From Acidithiobacillus sp. (GTDB lineage: Bacteria; Pseudomonadota; Gammaproteobacteria; Acidithiobacillales; Acidithiobacillaceae): a stretch of 64,000 nucleotides of DNA. Position numbers and translations under genes: made by a program. The first letter of the stretch is position 1, and every line of letters starts with the position of its first letter. The notes beneath the pieces are model-generated. The model saw nothing but the letters and a program-made list of their open reading frames with translations, was not told where the DNA came from and searched no databases. Positions 55,250-64,000 of the stretch are shown here, one piece after another. The stretch lies in the NCBI GenBank assembly GCA_028065135.1, contig JAPTWR010000001.1, forward strand, positions 14,591 through 78,590, read 5' to 3'.

Positions 55250-55870
55250 TCATAGCTTACCTCCGATGCGCAAGAGTCCGACCACAATACCCTCGATCCT
55301 CAGGTTGTCACGCTGCAAATCTACCGAAATGGGCAAAAATTCGGGGTTTTCCGGCAGCAGCCAGACCTGATCACCATCCCGCTTCCAGCGTTTGACCGTC
55401 ACCTCACCATTGACCCGCGCGACCACCATCTGGCCATCCTGAAGCGTAAGTGCCGCCTCGTGACGAACGGCGAGAATATCGCCATCGAGAACACCCGCGT
55501 CACGCATACTCATCCCCTGCACCCGCAACAGATAATCAGCCCCTGGCGAAAAAAGCCGGGGGTCGACGGGCAACGCCCCCTCCCGGAACTCTTCAGCCAG
55601 CATGGGTTGTCCGGCCGCCACTCGCCCGATCAATGGTAAGCCGATCTCCTCTTCCGCGCTCGCACAGAGGCGGATACCCCTGGCGGTACCACCCTGCAGC
55701 AAAATATAGCCCTTGCGCGCCAGCACCCGCAGATGACTCTCGGCGGCATTGGGCGAACGGAAGGCAAAAGCGCGCATCAACTCAGCACGGGTGGGCGGCA
55801 GATTGTCTTCTGCCATGCGGGCACGAATCCAGGCGAGAATCTCGGCCTGTCGGAGGGTGAGTTCGTCCAT
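55250..55870 (-). CDS. lexA: LexA repressor
   Basis: A 206-residue SOS repressor: an N-terminal winged helix (LTLRQAEILAWIRARM, then PPTRAELMRAFAFRSPNAAE) and a C-terminal self-cleaving domain with the A86-G87 bond, S121 (VQGMSMRDAG) and K160 (EVTVKRWKR). Autocleavage stimulated by RecA releases SOS genes. ATG at 55870 was chosen for its AGGAGATG site and normal N-terminus. An SOS box lies 44 bases upstream, so the gene is autoregulated. Confidence 0.96.
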   Translation of the reverse strand: MDELTLRQAEILAWIRARMAEDNLPPTRAELMRAFAFRSPNAAESHLRVLARKGYILLQGGTARGIRLCASAEEEIGLPLIGRVAAGQPMLAEEFREGALPVDPRLFSPGADYLLRVQGMSMRDAGVLDGDILAVRHEAALTLQDGQMVVARVNGEVTVKRWKRDGDQVWLLPENPEFLPISVDLQRDNLRIEGIVVGLLRIGGKL

Positions 55871-56194
55871 GCAGCATCTCCTGAGGACCGGCGAATAGTA
55901 AACCATATAACGGCTATATTTTTATACAGTTTCGCTACGGAATGCAAGTAGGGTGATTCAGGACCGTGCCCCCCCTCAGTTTTGTCTGCGGCTTGGCCGT
56001 TAAGCGCGTTCATAGCCATCCGCAAAAAGTGGACTGTCCACGTTTTATGAATCGGACAGAACTTATAAATAGCACAGAGTATAATGAATAAGTTATATCT
56101 CTCCATCCAATCCGTTTGCTTGACAGCCCCCACTTTGTTAAAATTTTGCAACAACCATGTGCAGCGGAATATATAAGGCTGAAAGATTGACAAA
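55871..56194. other. Divergent intergenic region between lexA and DUF2147 gene
   Basis: 324 bases with the SOS box near lexA and, on the plus strand, TTGACA at 56120-56125 followed by an AT-rich TTAAAATTTT region, a possible promoter of the DUF2147 gene. No further gene was recognised. Confidence 0.6.
55914..55929 (-). promoter_or_regulatory. LexA binding site (SOS box)
   Basis: On the minus strand CTGTATAAAAATATAG, a CTGT-N8-ATAG match to the CTGT-N8-ACAG consensus with an AT-rich centre. It sits 44 bases before the lexA ATG. Confidence 0.8.
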
Positions 56195-56635
56195 ATGAAA
56201 TCTCTTTTAACTGCTTACTACATCATCGGACTATTTCTGGGGAGCACCAGCATCGCTTTCGCAAGCACGCACGGTCGGGGTATTGTTGGCCTGTGGCGAA
56301 CCGCGGGTGGCAACGCTTATATCCGTATTTATGAGAAAAATGGTGCGCTATTCGGGCAAAGCGTCGGGCACTTGCAAGACACTGTGCAGCAGGCCCGCGC
56401 CAAGGGCCAGCCGCAAATTCTGGCCGACTTCGTACCAAAGCGTCCGGGGGAATGGTCACATGGTCGCATTTACGATCCGAACAGCAACACTTATTTTCAT
56501 GGCACGCTGACGGCCCTAGATCCCCATGAACTTAAGGTATACGGCTATATCGGCTTTTCATGGCTCGGTGGTAACACTATCTGGACCCGGGTTTCGACCA
56601 AGTTGAATCATCAACATGGAGATTCGCACTTATAG
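56195..56635 (+). CDS. DUF2147 family exported protein
   Basis: A 146-residue protein with a signal peptide (LLTAYYIIGLFLGSTSIAFA) and a beta-rich DUF2147 domain: GLWRTAGGNAYIRIYEKNG, then the GRIYDPNSNTYFHG motif and LKVYGYIGFSWLGGNTIWTR. The family is periplasmic with no assigned activity. It faces lexA and converges with ppiD, so it stands alone. Confidence 0.85.
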   Translation: MKSLLTAYYIIGLFLGSTSIAFASTHGRGIVGLWRTAGGNAYIRIYEKNGALFGQSVGHLQDTVQQARAKGQPQILADFVPKRPGEWSHGRIYDPNSNTYFHGTLTALDPHELKVYGYIGFSWLGGNTIWTRVSTKLNHQHGDSHL

Positions 56636-56657
56636 CAAATTTCCAGGCGGTCATTGA

Positions 56658-58223
56658 TCAGTGAGCGATCTGGGCCAACTGCGCGTCATTGATTTCCACT
56701 TTAGCATGCTCCCGCAAGTCCTTCAGATAAGCTATCGACAGTAAACGACTTCTTTGTTCCTCCAGAGACGTGCGAATTTGCGCCGCCACTTTGGGGTTTA
56801 TCGCCGCTGCCGAGGGGGCAGTCACATGGGTGATCGCAAGAATCTGGTAGCCTGACGGCGTCTTCACCATATCCATAGAAGGGATTCCGTCCACTGGTGC
56901 GGGTGTTGTGAAAGCAGCCGCTAGCGCTGCATTATCCAGCCCCTGTCCATTACGCCGGGTTATATCGAGATAAGTGTGCAGCGGATGGGCACCGCCATCT
57001 GTCAGCACATTCATGTCTTTTGCTTGCCGCGCTGCCGCCAATAGCGCTTGCGCCTTGTTTTTAGCAAGCTTTTTCGCCTTCGCAGAGCTTAGCTTCGCAG
57101 TAATGCTTCTCACAACAGCGCTCAAGGGTTGCGTGCTACCCGGCGTATAATGGAGCAAATGCACAGCCAGTAAATCACCATTCGCCAATCTGAGCGCTGT
57201 GCTATTTTTACCGGCAAGCACAGCCTTACTGAAGGCAAGGTCGAGTGCTCTGGCGTCCGCAAAAGGCCCCTGAGCGAGCACCCTTCCAGCCGTGAGCATA
57301 CCACTCTCTTGAATCTTCAGATTATAGGCCTTGGCAACCGCAGCCAAACCGTCAGGGCTACTAAACAGGAGATCCTTAAAATTTTCCACTTGAGCCTGGA
57401 AGGCGTTTTCCGCCTGGCTATTAAAAGATGCCGCACTCTGCTCGGCCGCCACCGCGGAAACATTGCTGGCGGGGTTCGTCGGCGACAATCGCTTGCCGAC
57501 AAAATCTTTAGGCCCCAGCACGACATATTGTACTTGCAACTGCGCGGGTAACTGGAACTGATCGACGTTGGCATGATAGTAAGCGGCCACCTCGGCACTG
57601 GTTGGCTTGGCTGCCGCCGCGAAGTCAGCGTCCCGGATATCTACCGCACTAACATCGCGGTACTCCTGAGACCAGGCCCAAACCCTGGTTGCCTCAGCAT
57701 TCGAGGCCGTAGCAATGGCCTGGGGGATAACTTGCAACTGCTCCATACGCATACTCGCGCGCAGCATGCCTTCAAACTGTGCTGGTGTCATTCCGTTAGC
57801 CGCCAGCAATTTCTGATAATGACTTTTAGAAAAGACACCCTTTTCTTGAAAGGCCGGAATGGATTCAATTTTTTTCGCCAACGCGGTATCGGGCACCCGC
57901 AACCCCAGGCGCCGCGCCTCCGCACCTAAAAGCATATTGTTGATCAAACCATCAAGCACATCCAACCCAAAGCTTTTATCCTCCACCATCTTCGCTGCGG
58001 TTGCTGCACCAAAAACATGATTATAACGTGCCTGAACATCCTTCATACGTTTCTGAAATACGGTATCGCTGATCTTCTGGCCGTCCACCGTCGCTACGGT
58101 CGATGAACTTGAGTTCCCCGAGAATAAATAACCGCTTACGCCCCAGAGCACGAAAGATAATGCGATTAAGATCATGAGTATTTTGGCTACCCAAGACTGA
58201 CCGAAATTCCGAAATGTATCCAT
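56658..58223 (-). CDS. PpiD-like periplasmic chaperone lacking the rotamase domain
   Basis: A 521-residue inner-membrane-anchored chaperone. The N-terminus (MDTFRNFGQSWVAKILMILI) and one membrane segment are those of PpiD, followed by the SurA-N-like chaperone region (VDGQKISDTVFQKRMKD to IPAFQEKGVFSKSHYQKLL) and the C-terminal part (AFQAQVENFKDLLFSSPDGL). The parvulin rotamase domain that PpiD carries in the middle is not visible: after VQYVVLGPKDF the GGDLGW- and F-x-A-x-F-type elements are missing, and the protein is about 100 residues shorter than E. coli PpiD (623). ATG at 58223 fits the family start. Confidence 0.85.
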   Translation of the reverse strand: MDTFRNFGQSWVAKILMILIALSFVLWGVSGYLFSGNSSSSTVATVDGQKISDTVFQKRMKDVQARYNHVFGAATAAKMVEDKSFGLDVLDGLINNMLLGAEARRLGLRVPDTALAKKIESIPAFQEKGVFSKSHYQKLLAANGMTPAQFEGMLRASMRMEQLQVIPQAIATASNAEATRVWAWSQEYRDVSAVDIRDADFAAAAKPTSAEVAAYYHANVDQFQLPAQLQVQYVVLGPKDFVGKRLSPTNPASNVSAVAAEQSAASFNSQAENAFQAQVENFKDLLFSSPDGLAAVAKAYNLKIQESGMLTAGRVLAQGPFADARALDLAFSKAVLAGKNSTALRLANGDLLAVHLLHYTPGSTQPLSAVVRSITAKLSSAKAKKLAKNKAQALLAAARQAKDMNVLTDGGAHPLHTYLDITRRNGQGLDNAALAAAFTTPAPVDGIPSMDMVKTPSGYQILAITHVTAPSAAAINPKVAAQIRTSLEEQRSRLLSIAYLKDLREHAKVEINDAQLAQIAH

Positions 58224-58355
58224 CATAAGCACATCTCCACAAAGCTATAGTACCAAGGTAAAGCTGCCTGTATTTAGCGCTCCACCATCAAGAAACTTCT
58301 CTAAAACCCATAAATGGCCACCCCAGTGTCGCACGTCAATACAAAAAACAGACAC

Positions 58356-58384
58356 AAAAAAAGGCGCCCCACAAGGGTCGCCTT
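58356..58384 (-). terminator. Terminator after tRNA-Asp
   Basis: On the minus strand AAGGCGACCC, a TTGT loop and GGGGCGCCTT with one A-G mismatch, followed by a T-run. It ends the hupB-tRNA-Val-tRNA-Asp unit. Confidence 0.85.
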
Positions 58385-58392
58385 ACTCGCAT

Positions 58393-58469
58393 TGGCGGGG
58401 CGGACGGGGCTCGAACCCGCGACCTCCGGCGTGACAGGCCGGCATTCTAACCAACTGAACTACCACCCC
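58393..58469 (-). tRNA. tRNA-Asp (GTC)
   Basis: A 77-nt tRNA with GGGGTGG acceptor, the anticodon loop CCTGTCACG (anticodon GTC), T-loop GGTTCGAGCC and encoded CCA at 58393-58395. It lies 10 bases after tRNA-Val. Confidence 0.97.
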
Positions 58470-58479
58470 AATAAAATTG

Positions 58480-58555
58480 TGGTGGGCGGTGAGGGGCTCG
58501 AACCCCCGACATTCGGCGTGTAAAGCCGACGCTCTACCAACTGAGCTAACCGCCC
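58480..58555 (-). tRNA. tRNA-Val (TAC)
   Basis: A 76-nt tRNA with GGGCGGT acceptor, anticodon loop CTTTACACG (anticodon TAC), T-loop GGTTCGAGCC and encoded CCA at 58480-58482. It lies 12 bases after hupB, so the two tRNAs are probably processed from the HU message. Confidence 0.97.
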
Positions 58556-58567
58556 AAACCAGACGCG

Positions 58568-58840
58568 CTAGTTTACTGCATCACGCAGTGCTTTACCAGC
58601 CTTAAATTTAGGCGTGCGACTTGCGGCGATCATGATTTCTGCACCAGTGGCGGGATTACGACCTTTGCGTGCCTCACGGCTGGAAACAAGGAAGGAACCG
58701 AAACCGACCAGAGTCACCTGATTACCAGCCTTCAACGCCTCTGTAATTACCTTGACTGCCGCATCCAGCGTATGGCCAGCGGCAGCACGAGTCACGCCGG
58801 CTTCTTCTGCAATCTTCTCGATCAACTCCGACTTATTCAT
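58568..58840 (-). CDS. hupB: DNA-binding protein HU
   Basis: A 90-residue histone-like protein starting [17 protein letters not shown], with the [18 protein letters not shown] arm base and [16 protein letters not shown]. It bends and packs DNA as a dimer. Its place after lon is the classic clpP-clpX-lon-hupB order. It has its own promoter and is followed by two tRNAs. Confidence 0.97.
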   Translation of the reverse strand: MNKSELIEKIAEEAGVTRAAAGHTLDAAVKVITEALKAGNQVTLVGFGSFLVSSREARKGRNPATGAEIMIAASRTPKFKAGKALRDAVN

Positions 58841-58906
58841 ATTTCTTTCTCCTGTTATGGACTCGGTTACTTAGGTATAACTGCGCATCAACTCTATCCA
58901 GAAAAC

Positions 58907-58936
58907 GTTATAGCAGGGTAAAAAAAGACTTGTCAA
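58907..58936 (-). promoter_or_regulatory. Promoter of hupB
   Basis: On the minus strand a perfect TTGACA, 18 bases with a T7 run, and TATAAC. It gives a leader of about 60 bases before the hupB ATG. Confidence 0.65.
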
Positions 58937-59085
58937 GAAAGTACATAAAACAGCCGGAACCGCAACCCAAGACCGACCTTCGCCAATGAATCATCCTTGT
59001 CGAGAATGCACGACATAAATACCGCTCTATTCTATGCCTCTCCAAAGTAACCAAACTTTTTTGAGGCGGCTTTCACGCCGCATCC

Positions 59086-61521
59086 TTAATGTGCCATTGC
59101 CTTGTCCTCAGGAGACTCTTGAACAGCCACTACGCCAACCAACGGTTCCCCATTGTCAGGTGGTGGCAACGGTGTCGGCGAAGACTCCAGCGCAATGGCT
59201 AAAACCTCGTCAATCCACCGAACCGGTTTAATAGTCAACGCATCACGCACATTTTTGGGGATTTCCTGCAAATCTTTTTCATTCTCTGCCGGGATCAGGA
59301 CCGTGCTGATACCACCGCGATGCGCTGCCAGCAACTTTTCCTTTAATCCACCGATGGGCAACACCTCACCACGCAAGGTAATTTCCCCGGTCATAGCGAC
59401 CGTGGCATGCACCGGGATATTAGTCAGCGCCGACACCAGGGCGGTGGCCATGCCAATACCGGCACTTGGCCCGTCTTTAGGCGTGGCACCTTCCGGCACA
59501 TGAATATGCACGTCACGGTTTTGGTAAAAGTCTGCAGGAATGCCCAGAGCCCGCGACCGGGCACGCACCACGCTCATGGCGGCCTGGATAGACTCCTGCA
59601 TCACATCACCCAGTTTTCCGGTAATGAGCAGCTTGCCGCGGCCAGGCACGACTACCGCCTCGATACTGAGTAACTCACCACCGACCTCTGTCCAAGCCAA
59701 ACCGGTGACCTCACCAATACGGTTTTCCTTCTCCGCCTTGCCGAAATCGAAACGACGCACCCCGAGATATTTCTCCAAATTGCGGTCCGAGACCTGTACC
59801 CGCGTACGTTTTTTGTCGAGCAGAAGTTCTTTCACCACCTTACGACAGATACGAGCGAGTTCCCGCTCCAGATTACGCACACCGGCTTCCCGGGTATAAT
59901 AGCGAATGATATCCCGGATGACTGCCTGTGAAAGCTGCATCTCCCCATCTAGCAGCCCGGCTTTTTCTATCTGTTTTGGCAGGAGATACTTGGTGGCGAT
60001 GTGAGTCTTTTCGTCTTCGGTATATCCGGAGATCCGGATCACCTCCATACGATCCATCAACGCTGCCGGGATATTGAGCGTGTTCGCCGTCGTGACGAAC
60101 ATCACCTCAGAAAGATTGAAATCCACTTCCAGGTAATGGTCGTTGAAGGTTGCATTCTGCTCGGGATCCAGCACTTCCAGCAGAGCGGACGCCGGATCAC
60201 CCCGGAAATCCATCGCCATCTTATCCACTTCATCCAGCAGCATCAGCGGATTGCGCGTACCAACCTTGGCTAGGCTCTGGACAATCTTACCTGGCAGAGC
60301 ACCAATATAGGTACGCCGATGCCCACGAATTTCCGCTTCATCGCGCACGCCACCCAAGGACATCCGCACGAATTTACGTCCGGTCGCTGCCGCGATAGAG
60401 CGCCCCAAACTGGTCTTACCCACGCCGGGTGGGCCTACCAAGCACAAGATCGGACCGCGGCTATTGCCGACCCGTTCCTGTACGGCAAGATATTCGAGAA
60501 TACGTTCCTTGACGTCTTCCAAGCCGTAATGATCGGCGTCGAGAATGGCCTTAGCGCGCTTAAGGTCCTTGGTGATTTTGCTGCGTTTGCGCCACGGCAC
60601 CCCCACCAACCAGTCGATATAATTACGTACCACCGTCGCCTCTGCGGACATAGGACTCATCATCCGCAGCTTTTTCAGCTCGGCATCGGCCTTGGCTCGC
60701 ACATCTTTAGGCATTCCGGCCTTGTCGATTTTACGCGTCAGATCATCCAGCTCGCCACCGCCCTCTTCCGACAGATCACCCAACTCTTTCTGAATAGCCT
60801 TCATCTGCTCATTCAGATAATACTCGCGCTGACTCTTCTCCATCTGCCGCTTGACGCGGCCGCGGATGCGTTTTTCCACCTGCAGCAGATCAATTTCAGA
60901 CTCCATCATGCCCAGCAAATGCTCCAGCCGGGCACGAGTATCTGCCTTCTCCAGAATTTCTTGCTTTTCTTCGAGTTTGAGGCCGAGATGTGCCGCTACC
61001 GTGTCGGCCAGCCGTGCCGGATCATCCATGCTCGCCAAAGTAGACAAAATCTCCGGGGGAATTTTTTTGTTCAGCTTGACGTAGGACTCAAACTGAGCGC
61101 TGACCGAACGCATAAGCGCTTCCAACTCACGATCGTTTGCCGCACCACTGGCAACGATCTGCACCTGAGCGCGCAAGAATTCTTCAGCCGGCAGAAAAGA
61201 AACAATTTTAGCCCGATCCGTACCTTCGACCAGCACCTTAACCGTACCATCGGGAAGTTTGAGCAACTGTAGGATCGTAGCCAGCGTGCCGATCCGATAA
61301 ATGTTTTCCGGCTGAGGATCATCATCCGCGGCATTTTTTTGTGATACCAGCAGAATCTGTTTTTCACCGGACATCGCCTCTTCCAGGGCGCGAATCGACT
61401 TCATCCGCCCCACAAAAAGAGGAATAACCATAAACGGAAATACCACAACATCGCGCAGAGGCAACACCGGTACCATCTGGGCTTCATCTTCCACGAGGAG
61501 ACTTTTATCGATTTGGGTCAC
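59086..61521 (-). CDS. lon: ATP-dependent protease Lon
   Basis: An 811-residue AAA+ serine protease: N-terminal substrate domain ([20 protein letters not shown]), ATPase module with Walker [12 protein letters not shown], and protease domain with the catalytic serine in [13 protein letters not shown] and lysine in [10 protein letters not shown]. It degrades damaged and regulatory proteins. It sits downstream of clpX and has a heat-shock-type promoter in the gap. Confidence 0.98.
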   Translation of the reverse strand: MTQIDKSLLVEDEAQMVPVLPLRDVVVFPFMVIPLFVGRMKSIRALEEAMSGEKQILLVSQKNAADDDPQPENIYRIGTLATILQLLKLPDGTVKVLVEGTDRAKIVSFLPAEEFLRAQVQIVASGAANDRELEALMRSVSAQFESYVKLNKKIPPEILSTLASMDDPARLADTVAAHLGLKLEEKQEILEKADTRARLEHLLGMMESEIDLLQVEKRIRGRVKRQMEKSQREYYLNEQMKAIQKELGDLSEEGGGELDDLTRKIDKAGMPKDVRAKADAELKKLRMMSPMSAEATVVRNYIDWLVGVPWRKRSKITKDLKRAKAILDADHYGLEDVKERILEYLAVQERVGNSRGPILCLVGPPGVGKTSLGRSIAAATGRKFVRMSLGGVRDEAEIRGHRRTYIGALPGKIVQSLAKVGTRNPLMLLDEVDKMAMDFRGDPASALLEVLDPEQNATFNDHYLEVDFNLSEVMFVTTANTLNIPAALMDRMEVIRISGYTEDEKTHIATKYLLPKQIEKAGLLDGEMQLSQAVIRDIIRYYTREAGVRNLERELARICRKVVKELLLDKKRTRVQVSDRNLEKYLGVRRFDFGKAEKENRIGEVTGLAWTEVGGELLSIEAVVVPGRGKLLITGKLGDVMQESIQAAMSVVRARSRALGIPADFYQNRDVHIHVPEGATPKDGPSAGIGMATALVSALTNIPVHATVAMTGEITLRGEVLPIGGLKEKLLAAHRGGISTVLIPAENEKDLQEIPKNVRDALTIKPVRWIDEVLAIALESSPTPLPPPDNGEPLVGVVAVQESPEDKAMAH

Positions 61522-61564
61522 GGTCTACTCCAACAGTAGGTGATTACTACCAATAACGATGCAG

Positions 61565-61590
61565 ATGGGGTCGTCAATAGCGCTTTTCAA
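61565..61590 (-). promoter_or_regulatory. Sigma-32 (heat-shock) promoter of lon
   Basis: On the minus strand TTGAAA, a 14-base spacer and CCCCAT, both hexamers perfect for RpoH. It lies in the 87-base gap between clpX and lon, 43 bases before the lon ATG. Confidence 0.75.
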
Positions 61591-61608
61591 TGACAACCCT
61601 GCTCTACT

Positions 61609-62880
61609 TCAGGCCGGATGAGATATATCCACCTTGGCAGCATCATCGTAAACCAGAAGCGGCTTGGTGCCGCTTTCCACAACGGCGGCATCCACTACCA
61701 CCTTCTTCACACCACTCATAGATGGTAACTCGTACATTGTATCCAACAGAATCTGTTCAAGAATGGAGCGCAAACCACGTGCCCCGGTCTTGCGGGTCAG
61801 TGCTTTTTTGGCAATAGCCCGCACAGCCTCAGTGCGGAACTCCAGGGTCACGCCTTCCAGGGCGAAGAGCTTCTGGTACTGCTTCACCAAAGCATTCTTC
61901 GGATCGGTGAGGATGGAAATCAGTGCTTCTTCATCCAGTTCCTCCAGCAGCGCCAGAATAGGTAAACGCCCGACAAACTCGGGAATCAACCCGTAGCGCA
62001 CCAGATCCTCAGGCTCCAGATTCTGCATCAGTAATGCGGCGGTCGCTCCTTTATCGCGCAGCTTAAGTGGCGCATTGAAGCCCATACCCCCCTTTTCCAG
62101 ACGCGCGGAAACCGATTTTTCCAGCCCCGCAAAGGCCCCACCACAGATGAAGAGGATATGCCGCGTATCCACTTGCAGGAACTCCTGCTGAGGGTGCTTG
62201 CGACCGCCTTGCGGCGGAACAGAGGCCACGGTCCCTTCAATCAGTTTGAGCAATGCCTGCTGCACACCTTCACCGGAAACATCGCGGGTGATGGAGGGAT
62301 TCTCTGACTTGCGCGTGATTTTGTCGATCTCATCAATGTAGACGATGCCGGTCTGCGCCTTTTCTACATCGTAATCGCATTTCTGCAACAGCTTCTGGAT
62401 GATGTTTTCGACATCCTCACCCACATAACCCGCTTCCGTGAGCGTCGTGGCATCGGCCATGGCAAAGGGCACGTTCAGGAGGCGCGCCAGGGTCTGCGCC
62501 AGCAGGGTCTTGCCCGAACCGGTGGGGCCGATGAGCAAAATATTACTCTTGTCCAATTCCACCTCATTGTCCTTGCCACCGTGTTCAAGACGTTTGTAAT
62601 GATTGTAAACGGCCACGGACAAGACCTTTTTGGCAACGTCCTGCCCAATGACGTAATCATCCAGCGTCTTGCGGATTTCCATGGGTTTGGGCAATTTGTC
62701 CTGACCCTCGCTGTGGTCATCCAGTATCTCGTCCTTGACGATGTCGTTGCACAACTCGATGCATTCATCACAGATAAATACCGAAGGACCGGCAATCAGC
62801 TTGCGGACTTCATGCTGGCTTTTGCCACAGAATGAACAATAGAGCGTCTTTTCACCGCTTCCCTCATGCTTCCCAGCCAT
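61609..62880 (-). CDS. clpX: ClpXP unfoldase subunit ClpX
   Basis: A 423-residue AAA+ unfoldase. The zinc-binding domain has C15, C18, C37 and C40; Walker A GPTGSGKT is at 118-125; the GYVGED pore loop and the IGF-type loop region are present. It unfolds tagged substrates and feeds them to ClpP, encoded 18 bases upstream in the same operon. Confidence 0.98.
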   Translation of the reverse strand: MAGKHEGSGEKTLYCSFCGKSQHEVRKLIAGPSVFICDECIELCNDIVKDEILDDHSEGQDKLPKPMEIRKTLDDYVIGQDVAKKVLSVAVYNHYKRLEHGGKDNEVELDKSNILLIGPTGSGKTLLAQTLARLLNVPFAMADATTLTEAGYVGEDVENIIQKLLQKCDYDVEKAQTGIVYIDEIDKITRKSENPSITRDVSGEGVQQALLKLIEGTVASVPPQGGRKHPQQEFLQVDTRHILFICGGAFAGLEKSVSARLEKGGMGFNAPLKLRDKGATAALLMQNLEPEDLVRYGLIPEFVGRLPILALLEELDEEALISILTDPKNALVKQYQKLFALEGVTLEFRTEAVRAIAKKALTRKTGARGLRSILEQILLDTMYELPSMSGVKKVVVDAAVVESGTKPLLVYDDAAKVDISHPA

Positions 62881-62898
62881 AGCTGCTCTCCTGCCTGT

Positions 62899-63543
62899 TC
62901 AGGCGGTCTCGTTTTCGCCGCGATGGCTAATCACAGCGTCCACAAGATGGTAGATTTTGGCCTCTTCGGCCGACATGAAAAAGTCTCTGTCGAGATCCTG
63001 CTCAATACGTTCACGGCCCTGCCCGGTATGATGGACCAGAATATCATTGAGCCGTTCACGGATACGCAGAATCTCCTTGGTATGGATTTCGATATCGTGC
63101 GCCTGCCCTTGGAAACCACCAGAGGGCTGATGCAACATGATTCGCGCGTTAGGCAGCGCATAACGCTTGCCTTCGGCACCAGCGGCCAGCAATACCGCGC
63201 CCATACTCGCCGCCTGACCGATACAGACGGTGCTGACCTGCGGGCGAACAAACTGCATCGTGTCATAAATCGCCATGCCGGCAGTGACAGAACCACCTGG
63301 ACTGTTGATATACAGCGCGATATCTTTGTCCGGATTTTCCGCTTCCAGAAAAAGCAGCTGTGCGACGACCAGGTTGGCCATCATATCTTCCACCTGCCCC
63401 ACCATGAAAATCACCCGCTCTTTGAGCAGACGGGAGTAGATATCATAGGATCGCTCGCCGCGTCCGCTCTGCTCGACCACGATGGGCACATACCCCAGGC
63501 CCTGTACAGCGGGAGCCAACCGGTCTCCTGTCTGTTTCCACAT
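62899..63543 (-). CDS. clpP: ATP-dependent Clp protease proteolytic subunit
   Basis: A 214-residue serine protease that forms the 14-mer barrel. Catalytic S113 ([11 protein letters not shown]) and H138 ([14 protein letters not shown]) are present, with the aspartate in the [14 protein letters not shown] region or next to it. It lies between tig and clpX. The N-terminal [34 protein letters not shown] matches the family. Confidence 0.98.
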   Translation of the reverse strand: MWKQTGDRLAPAVQGLGYVPIVVEQSGRGERSYDIYSRLLKERVIFMVGQVEDMMANLVVAQLLFLEAENPDKDIALYINSPGGSVTAGMAIYDTMQFVRPQVSTVCIGQAASMGAVLLAAGAEGKRYALPNARIMLHQPSGGFQGQAHDIEIHTKEILRIRERLNDILVHHTGQGRERIEQDLDRDFFMSAEEAKIYHLVDAVISHRGENETA

Positions 63544-63582
63544 AATCCATGCTCCTGTCTATTGTCCCGCGACGGACATCGG

Positions 63583-64000
63583 TTATTCTGTGTGTACTTC
63601 GGCTGCCGGCGCCCGACCGATAAGCTGGTTAAAGCTGACAGACTCGTCAGCCACTTTAACACGCTCCAGAAGCCATGCCACAACTTTGTCTTCCAGAATT
63701 ATAGCCTCGGCCTGCTCCATCTGCTCGGGCTTGCTGCGATACCAACTCATGAACTGCTCAGCATCCTCATATTGCTCAGACATCTCCCGAATAAGCTGGG
63801 TGATTTCGGTCGTGGATGCCCTCAGCTTTTCGCGCCGGACAATTTCCGACAAAACCAGGCCGAGTACTACACGCCGCTTAGCCAACGCGTCCAGATCATC
63901 GCCGCCAGCCACCGCATTGGCGTCTTTTTGCAAACGCTCCAATTCCTGTTCGACCATTTGCTTGGGCAAATCGGGATGATTGCTCTCCACAATCAGCTCC
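63583..64000 (-). CDS. tig: Trigger factor (3' part, cut by window edge)
   Basis: The last 138 residues of the ribosome-bound chaperone trigger factor. The helical C-terminal arm is recognisable (LPKQMVEQELERL, then LAKRRVVLGLVLSEIVRREKL and DKVVAWLLERVKV). The ribosome-binding and PPIase domains are beyond base 64000. It is the first gene of tig-clpP-clpX-lon-hupB, 39 bases before clpP. Confidence 0.95.
   Translation of the reverse strand, partial: ELIVESNHPDLPKQMVEQELERLQKDANAVAGGDDLDALAKRRVVLGLVLSEIVRREKLRASTTEITQLIREMSEQYEDAEQFMSWYRSKPEQMEQAEAIILEDKVVAWLLERVKVADESVSFNQLIGRAPAAEVHTE

Noticed and set aside
55059..55253. A 64-codon minus-strand frame between lexA and the DsbG-like gene
   Set aside because: Composition is unconvincing, there is no clear ribosome site and no family resemblance; the gap is treated as noncoding.
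59060..59085. GC-rich hairpin just after lon
   Set aside because: The stem GCGGC/GCCGC is followed by A-rich sequence on the lon strand, so it does not look like an intrinsic terminator for lon.

Overview
The window is a chromosomal stretch of a gammaproteobacterium-like acidophile, most probably Acidithiobacillus (A. ferrooxidans group). The main clue is a Tat-exported high-potential iron-sulfur protein of the Iro/HiPIP type at 28770-29042, directly downstream of purA. The polyphosphate genes, the HisZ-type histidine pathway regulator and the moderately GC-rich sequence also fit. No rRNA, insertion sequence, prophage or CRISPR array was seen; nearly everything is core genome.

Layout. 1-7896 (minus): dnaX-ybaB-recR, then amt, nnrD, a frameshifted bioA, a CBS-domain gene, tsaE and the 5' part of mutL, mostly overlapping end to end. 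Just upstream of dnaX are the 4.5S SRP RNA and tRNA-Ser(GGA). 8234-18118 (minus): one uninterrupted ten-kilobase array, yceD-rpmF-plsX-fabH-fabD-fabG-acpP-fabF-pabC-mltG-tmk-holB-pilZ, which makes fatty acids and links to folate, cell wall, dTMP and replication genes. 18187-20332 (minus): pgsA-hda-yihY. 20489-25990 (plus): a divergent Fe superoxide dismutase, purM-purN-cinA-like, a dihydrolipoamide dehydrogenase-like flavoprotein and PPK2. 26045-28291 (minus): rnr, back to back with tRNA-Leu(CAG) on the plus strand. 28416-28769 carries two strong hairpins and no convincing gene. 28770-35342 (minus): hfq-hflX-hflK-hflC-hisZ-purA-hip.

35645-39024 (plus): ppc and maf. 39091-39873 (minus) is a TPR/glycine-rich membrane protein of unknown role. 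40092-45871 (plus) is a complete RND efflux operon with a TetR-type palindrome over its promoter region but no regulator gene nearby. 46115-51186 (plus) is folD-ppk1-parA-like-CYTH/CHAD, four tightly packed genes of which ppk1 and the CYTH/CHAD gene concern polyphosphate; the ParA-like ATPase between them is the most intriguing element of the window. 51199-55870 (minus) holds a small unknown gene, pepN, a DsbG-like protein and lexA with an SOS box. 56195-64000 holds a DUF2147 gene (plus), then a shortened PpiD-like chaperone, tRNA-Asp, tRNA-Val, hupB, lon (with a heat-shock-type promoter), clpX, clpP and the 3' part of tig on the minus strand.

Main things to follow up: the ppk1-ParA-CHAD cassette as a possible polyphosphate-granule positioning system; the nine-G frameshift in bioA; the PpiD homologue without its rotamase domain; the His-type divergent superoxide dismutase; and the orphan TetR operator. 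All calls were made by reading the sequence without database searches.
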